From Ficedula albicollis (lineage: Eukaryota > Chordata > Aves > Passeriformes > Muscicapidae): 64,000 bases of DNA. A model generated the notes under the pieces. That model had not been told where the DNA came from, did not search any database, and worked only from the letters and a program-made list of their open reading frames with translations. A program made the translations under genes and the position numbers. Below are positions 59,630-64,000 of this stretch, piece after piece (within the stretch, counting starts at the first letter, position 1; each line of letters starts with the position of its first letter). The stretch is taken from assembly GCF_000247815.1 (NCBI RefSeq), contig NC_021677.1, forward strand, positions 44,614,864 to 44,678,863, given 5' to 3'.

Positions 59630-59766
59630 ACTGGAGAATTCAAGAAGCATCTGAACAAAAATCTTAATCATATGGCTTAGTTTTAGGTAGAACTAAAAGA
59701 GCAGAGGGCTGGACTTGATACTTTTGGGTCCCTCTCAACCTTAGATATTCTAGGATTCCATGATGT
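59630..59766 (+). mobile_element. CR1 LINE, 3'-terminal fragment
   Basis: Sense-orientation CR1 end. GGAGAATTCAAGAAGCATCT resembles the usual run-up, followed by AGAGGGCTGGACTTGATAC, GGGTCCCTCTCAACCTTAGA and the terminal ATTCTAGGATTCCATGATG, a variant of the ATTCTATGATTCTATGA end. Bases from about 59485 to 59629 may also belong to it but are not clear. No coding sequence survives. Confidence 0.85.
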
Positions 59767-61430
59767 CTGAAAGTGTGGAGCAAATTTCAATAATTTTAGC
59801 TGGTTGCTTAAGAGATTCTAATTGGCCTATGTTATTATGAACTTCTTATTTTTATTTTTTTTTAAGAAGCATATGTCAGGCCCTACTGAAGGCAGCCCTA
59901 TATGAAAAAAAAAACAAACCCTACATTTATTTATAGAAGTAGTAACATAGATCAAGTGCTAATTGAACATAATAAGAAATTCAATTTCCTTTGAAAGTTG
60001 TATATGTTTCTCCACTGTGAGAATTTGCTGTAGCTCATAGTCTTGTACAAGTGAAGTTAATATTTCAATTTTTTTATTTTTCAATTTCCTTTTTTCAGTT
60101 TCAGCTTTTTTTATTAGGAGGTGGAAAAGATATTAAACTTAAAAAAAAAAAAAAGCTGTCAGGTTCTTGTCAGTGTGTTAAGGTGTGAAGCTTGTAACCA
60201 TGCATGCTGTGATTTTAGGCTGTGGCTTAGGAAGGCAGTTAAAGAGCAACCTAAGTGAGTATCTGAGTCATCTCTTTGGAGTGACACATTTGAAAGAACT
60301 GTCTCCTACTTAATGTGTCCTTGTCACTGTACATGTTATGCATCATCTAAAATGAATCAATTTAAACTGTTCCCCTTTTTAACCATTTGTTCTTCAGCCT
60401 AAGAGAGAACTGTAATTTGTGTTGGCTAACTGAAATATTTATTTTGCTACTATGTGAAAAATAATAATTATTATCAGAAGAAATTGTATGACATTTTAAT
60501 GCAAGGAGTTTAGTTTCAGGACCATTAAAATAGCTACTAAAGGGTGAAACACAGTAAAGCCTACATATTTATTTATAAATTTGTCAGAGCATCACAGCTC
60601 TCTGCAGACTTCCATAACCTCCAAAAGGGTAGGTGCAGGAGAACACAAAAAAATGTCACACTGTTCTGGTCACACCCACCCATTTAGCATTCTCCCTCTC
60701 CAAAGTGCTAGGCTGTAGGGACTCAGATTTAAACTCGAAAGAGGGAGCCTTTTTACTCAACTGCTTAGGTCTGGTTCTGCTTGCTCATTCTGCTCCACAT
60801 CTCCCTATTTAACGATTAGATCAGTTAAAGCAATGAAGTTTAACTTACTGTCCCTTCTGAAATAGTCGGTAATATCCTTTTCCTGAGGAGAATCAAATGA
60901 TTAGGAAAGTCGTATATGTTCATGTTAGCAGCATTCAGCAACAGGAAAAAATGTCAGGTGTTAAGGTATTAAAGCAATTGTTGGGAGATTTTGAAGTGAA
61001 TTTCCAATCAGATGTGTTTTCAGTCTTTTCAGGTTGAGAATCAGATGAAGAAAGCTACACCCCTACAACGGAGCCTGATGTGATCCCAGAGGATCTCTGC
61101 AATGTGCACAGCACTGGCAGCTCTCAGAATCTTATTGCAAATTCCTAATTTCTCTCTGATCTTTCAGAAGCGACTGGGATAGTAGAGAAGTTTCAAGAGT
61201 GAAATAAAGATGCTGAAAATACTTGTAGAAAAACACAAAATAAACAAAAAATAATTTCTCTTCTCATGGAAGAGAAGCCATGTCCCACACTTAAGGATGA
61301 AGTTTAGATAACAGTGTTTGAGGGACCACCTGCACTTTTTACATTGCAAGAATGAAGACAGAAAGGCAGCTATCTCAGTATTCAGATTCCACTGAAGTTG
61401 CATCTACTTTGTACTTAGTCATTCACTGCA
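59767..61430. other. Unannotated AT-rich non-coding DNA
   Basis: No gene recognised. It contains T-rich and A-rich runs near 59852-59862, 60068-60080 and 60141-60154. Confidence 0.6.
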
Positions 61431-61540
61431 ACAACAACAAAAAAAAATCTAGCCCAGGAATAATAGATTCCATGAAATATTTTAATCTAATAAACAAACA
61501 AACAAACAACAACAACAAAAACAAAAACAAACAAAAACCA
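61431..61540 (+). repeat. (CAA)n and (AAAC)n A-rich simple repeats
   Basis: A CAA tract merging into poly-A (61431-61447) and an AAAC/AAC/AAAAC tract (61491-61540) flank 40 bases of ordinary sequence. The 67-codon frame here is a low-complexity shadow. Confidence 0.9.
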
Positions 61541-63012
61541 AGAAAACCTGGTTGACCTAGGAATCCAAAAATGGGCCATGAAGTTTTGAGGGCAAGTTAC
61601 AGTGCTGAGATACTGAAATAAAACTATTACAATTTGAAAGGGGGATTAAAAGATACATATGTCCTTAAGTCATGGATGTATTTGTGAAAATGGACAATCT
61701 GCGAATGGGAAGGGAGACTAGATATTGAAAATGTATCTTCTGGTGTCAGTGACTCACTTTTTCTATTAGATAAACATTTTCAGTAAAAAAAAATCGAAGG
61801 TTTGATTTATTTTGCAGTGGTTTTTTGCATGAAAAATATGTTTCTTGTTTCTGTAGCAAGTTGTGGTCTATGTTTATGCACAGCCCTGGTGTTGTGTAAA
61901 GCTTGTAAAGCTTGTTTAAGTGCAGTCCAGCAGAAGACGTGGCTGAAAATTCAAAGTGGCATCTAGCGTATGAGAACACATACTTGTATCACATGATAAA
62001 ATAAGAAATATTAAAAATGTCATAAATTAGAATTGTGAATTAGCCTTTGGAATTTTATCATTCATATATAAAAATTAATATAAATTAGTATGACTAGCCA
62101 AAAAGGTCCATTAGACACAGTTTTATCGTCTCTAGTAAATACTTAATCAATTTTCTACTTTAGATCAAAAGGAGAAAGAGCAATAACATGAGAATAGAAA
62201 TAATATTATCTTTCCATTTTAAGCAGGTTAAAAGCTATTTTTAATACCAGACAAACTGAGGCAAGACTTGTTATTTTTGAACTTTCTAGTCATTCATTCT
62301 GTTTTAATCTGTGATCTGATATTTTTATGAGGCATTGTTGAGCTTGGGGGAGGAGGGTTTCCTGTCAAACTGCAGCTAGCAACCTTTTCTTCAGCTTTCA
62401 AAATGAGAGGTCCAGCTACAGTCATGCAAAAATTGTTATAATAAAAAAGTAATGGAAACCAGGAACTTGGAATTCTGCAAGAGCATGACCTTTTTATTCT
62501 TACAAATCTTGCTTTTCCCTCATTTCTTTAATTTGTTGCATGTAATTTCCTGCTGATCATCATCAACCAGCATTTTGTCCCACGAACTTTTTTGAACTAG
62601 CTCTCAACATCAGCCTGTTTTGGGAAACAGACATTTTTAAGAGGAAATAAGGTAGAGCAAGGATTCAGAAAGAACCCCAATATTTATACCTGATATCCCT
62701 GGTATTAATCCCTGAAATTTATCCTGGTGTCAAACACACTCTGGCTTTGACCCACTGATTCCAAATCATAAAGCATTGTACCTCGTGTTTGTTAAGTGCT
62801 AACTGCATAATCAGCACCTCTCTCTCTGCTGTTTCCTGTGGATTCCTTCCTGGCATTCAGCAGATCAACTCCTTTGGTCCCGAAATTATCAGCACTTGTA
62901 GCAATATCAAGTGGAAATTTAGGGACTGATGTGTTAGATCATATCTTTCTTCTGTGTTGCTAAGACTCTGAACCACCCTAGAAACTAGGATATGCAATCA
63001 TAGTTTTTCTTT
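61541..63012. other. Unannotated AT-rich non-coding DNA
   Basis: No gene or repeat family recognised. Confidence 0.6.
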
Positions 63013-63241
63013 ACATCATTTATGGCTCAGTTGCTTAAGGAGACACTATGATACCCTACAGAAAACATCTGTCACATATATTCCCAGTTATTTGCAAAGG
63101 ATGCAGAAGAGTGCTAGGGAAGAAAAAACATCATTTACATCAGTTGCTTAAGGAGACACTATGATACCCTACAGAAAACATCTGTCACATATATTCCCAG
63201 TTATTTGCAAAGGATGCAGAAGAGTGCTAGGGAAGAAAAAA
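63013..63241 (+). repeat. About 113-bp tandem duplication
   Basis: The segment 63028-63128 recurs at 63141-63241, and I see no difference within it. The preceding ACATCATTTA word recurs in the spacer (63013 and 63128) with a two-base shift, so the unit is 113-115 bp. Confidence 0.93.
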
Positions 63242-64000
63242 GAGCAAGCAATGTGCAAGTATTTGGAGAAATAAGAAACATCATGAAATATTGGTGAAAC
63301 AGTTGAAATGTCAACAGTCAGTAGATGAGCTAAGTCTAAGGTAGTAGTTAAGTAAGTTAAGGGTAGTAATTCCTTTTATGATGAACAGAGTTAACACTTT
63401 TCAATGTCTTGATCTTGGACTGCAGGTGGGAAATAAAGCAGCTTAATAATTAGAACAAGTGGTTTGTTCAGGATTTCAGAGCTGTTCTTGAGTTCACATT
63501 GATTCATAAGTCAGTCTAAAAGAAAGTCTTTCCACTTACAGAGGACTTAAGAGGCCTGGCTACCGGATGTGTTGCATGATTAAAGTTCCAGAAGGAAAGA
63601 TGTAAGATTGTAAAGTAATTTTAGTTATGAGCTCAAGAACATCACTTTGCTCTTAACAGTTCAAGCTGTAATGCCAAAAATAAAATACTCTTCTCATCTC
63701 CCTTGTTTCTTATAAAACTCTATTTTCTATGGCTAAGGGCTACTTCTCAGGATGTTTTCCTGTATATAACATTGTGTATTCAACTTACTGAGGAGAAAAA
63801 AAAAGGGGGTGGGGGGAAGAAAGGAGGGAAAAATAAAAAATTGTATGCCTTTCTCTTTTCTCTGTCTTCACAGAAATAGCACAGTATCCAAGTTAAGATG
63901 TATCTTGACAAGACTTATGGAGAACCATTAAGGAATAAAGAAAAGTAAATAAAAGAACATTAAGGAAATCATGCAATAACTTCCACTGGTTATCATCAAA
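63242..64000. other. Unannotated AT-rich non-coding DNA
   Basis: No gene recognised. An A9-G5-T-G6 purine-rich patch lies at 63796-63838. It has three G runs with a long third loop, so it is not a canonical quadruplex. Confidence 0.6.

Noticed and set aside
63796..63838. Second G-quadruplex candidate
   Set aside because: Three G runs with a nine-base third loop do not meet the canonical four-run rule.

Overview
This is a gene-poor, AT-rich stretch of a vertebrate nuclear genome, almost certainly a songbird (passerine). The host assignment rests on interspersed repeats. There are three CR1 LINE fragments whose 3' ends are close to the avian CR1 terminus (24918-25006 +, 38975-39360 -, 59630-59766 +). 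There is also one tRNA-Ile-derived SINE with a CR1-type tail (42720-42877 -), the architecture of passerine TguSINE1. I recognised no protein-coding exon, rRNA, functional tRNA, CRISPR array or prokaryotic feature. The open frames are short, without recognisable domains, or are poly-Gly/poly-Pro readings of homopolymer G. The window is best read as intergenic DNA or the inside of a very large intron.

Layout. 1-1726: unannotated AT-rich DNA, then a 777-bp pure-G run (1727-2503). 2504-7550: unannotated DNA with a diverged 143-bp tandem duplication (6110-6395). 7551-9952: a 1107-bp segment present twice in direct orientation with 188 bp of pure G between the copies; they differ at 7 sites with no indels, as two haplotypes would. 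13278-13765: a probable solo retroviral LTR on the minus strand with a duplicated 45-bp enhancer-like unit. 14888-15347 and 45259-45875: two more pure-G runs, each embedded in poly-A. 20795-24000: several abutting short tandem duplications. 24918-25006: CR1. 28503-28530: a canonical G-quadruplex motif. 36980-37661: a 341-bp tandem duplication whose junction assembles a near-consensus exon. 38975-39360: CR1 with an internal 32-bp duplication. 40917-41507: a 296-bp tandem duplication. 42720-42877: SINE. 49670-49762: an ancient palindromic repeat. 52114-55832: a cluster of nested tandem duplications, one carrying a perfect palindrome. 59630-59766: CR1. 63013-63241: a last tandem duplication.

Two themes deserve attention. 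First, the four G runs (2042 bp, about 3 percent of the window) are most simply assembly artefacts, and one of them separates what looks like a falsely duplicated haplotype segment. Second, there are more than a dozen direct tandem duplications of 32-341 bp at roughly 96-100 percent identity. Some (143 bp, 3.5 percent diverged) look like real older events; others (341 bp, no difference seen outside the poly-T) could be assembly overlaps. No coordinated gene system is visible, and I do not claim one.
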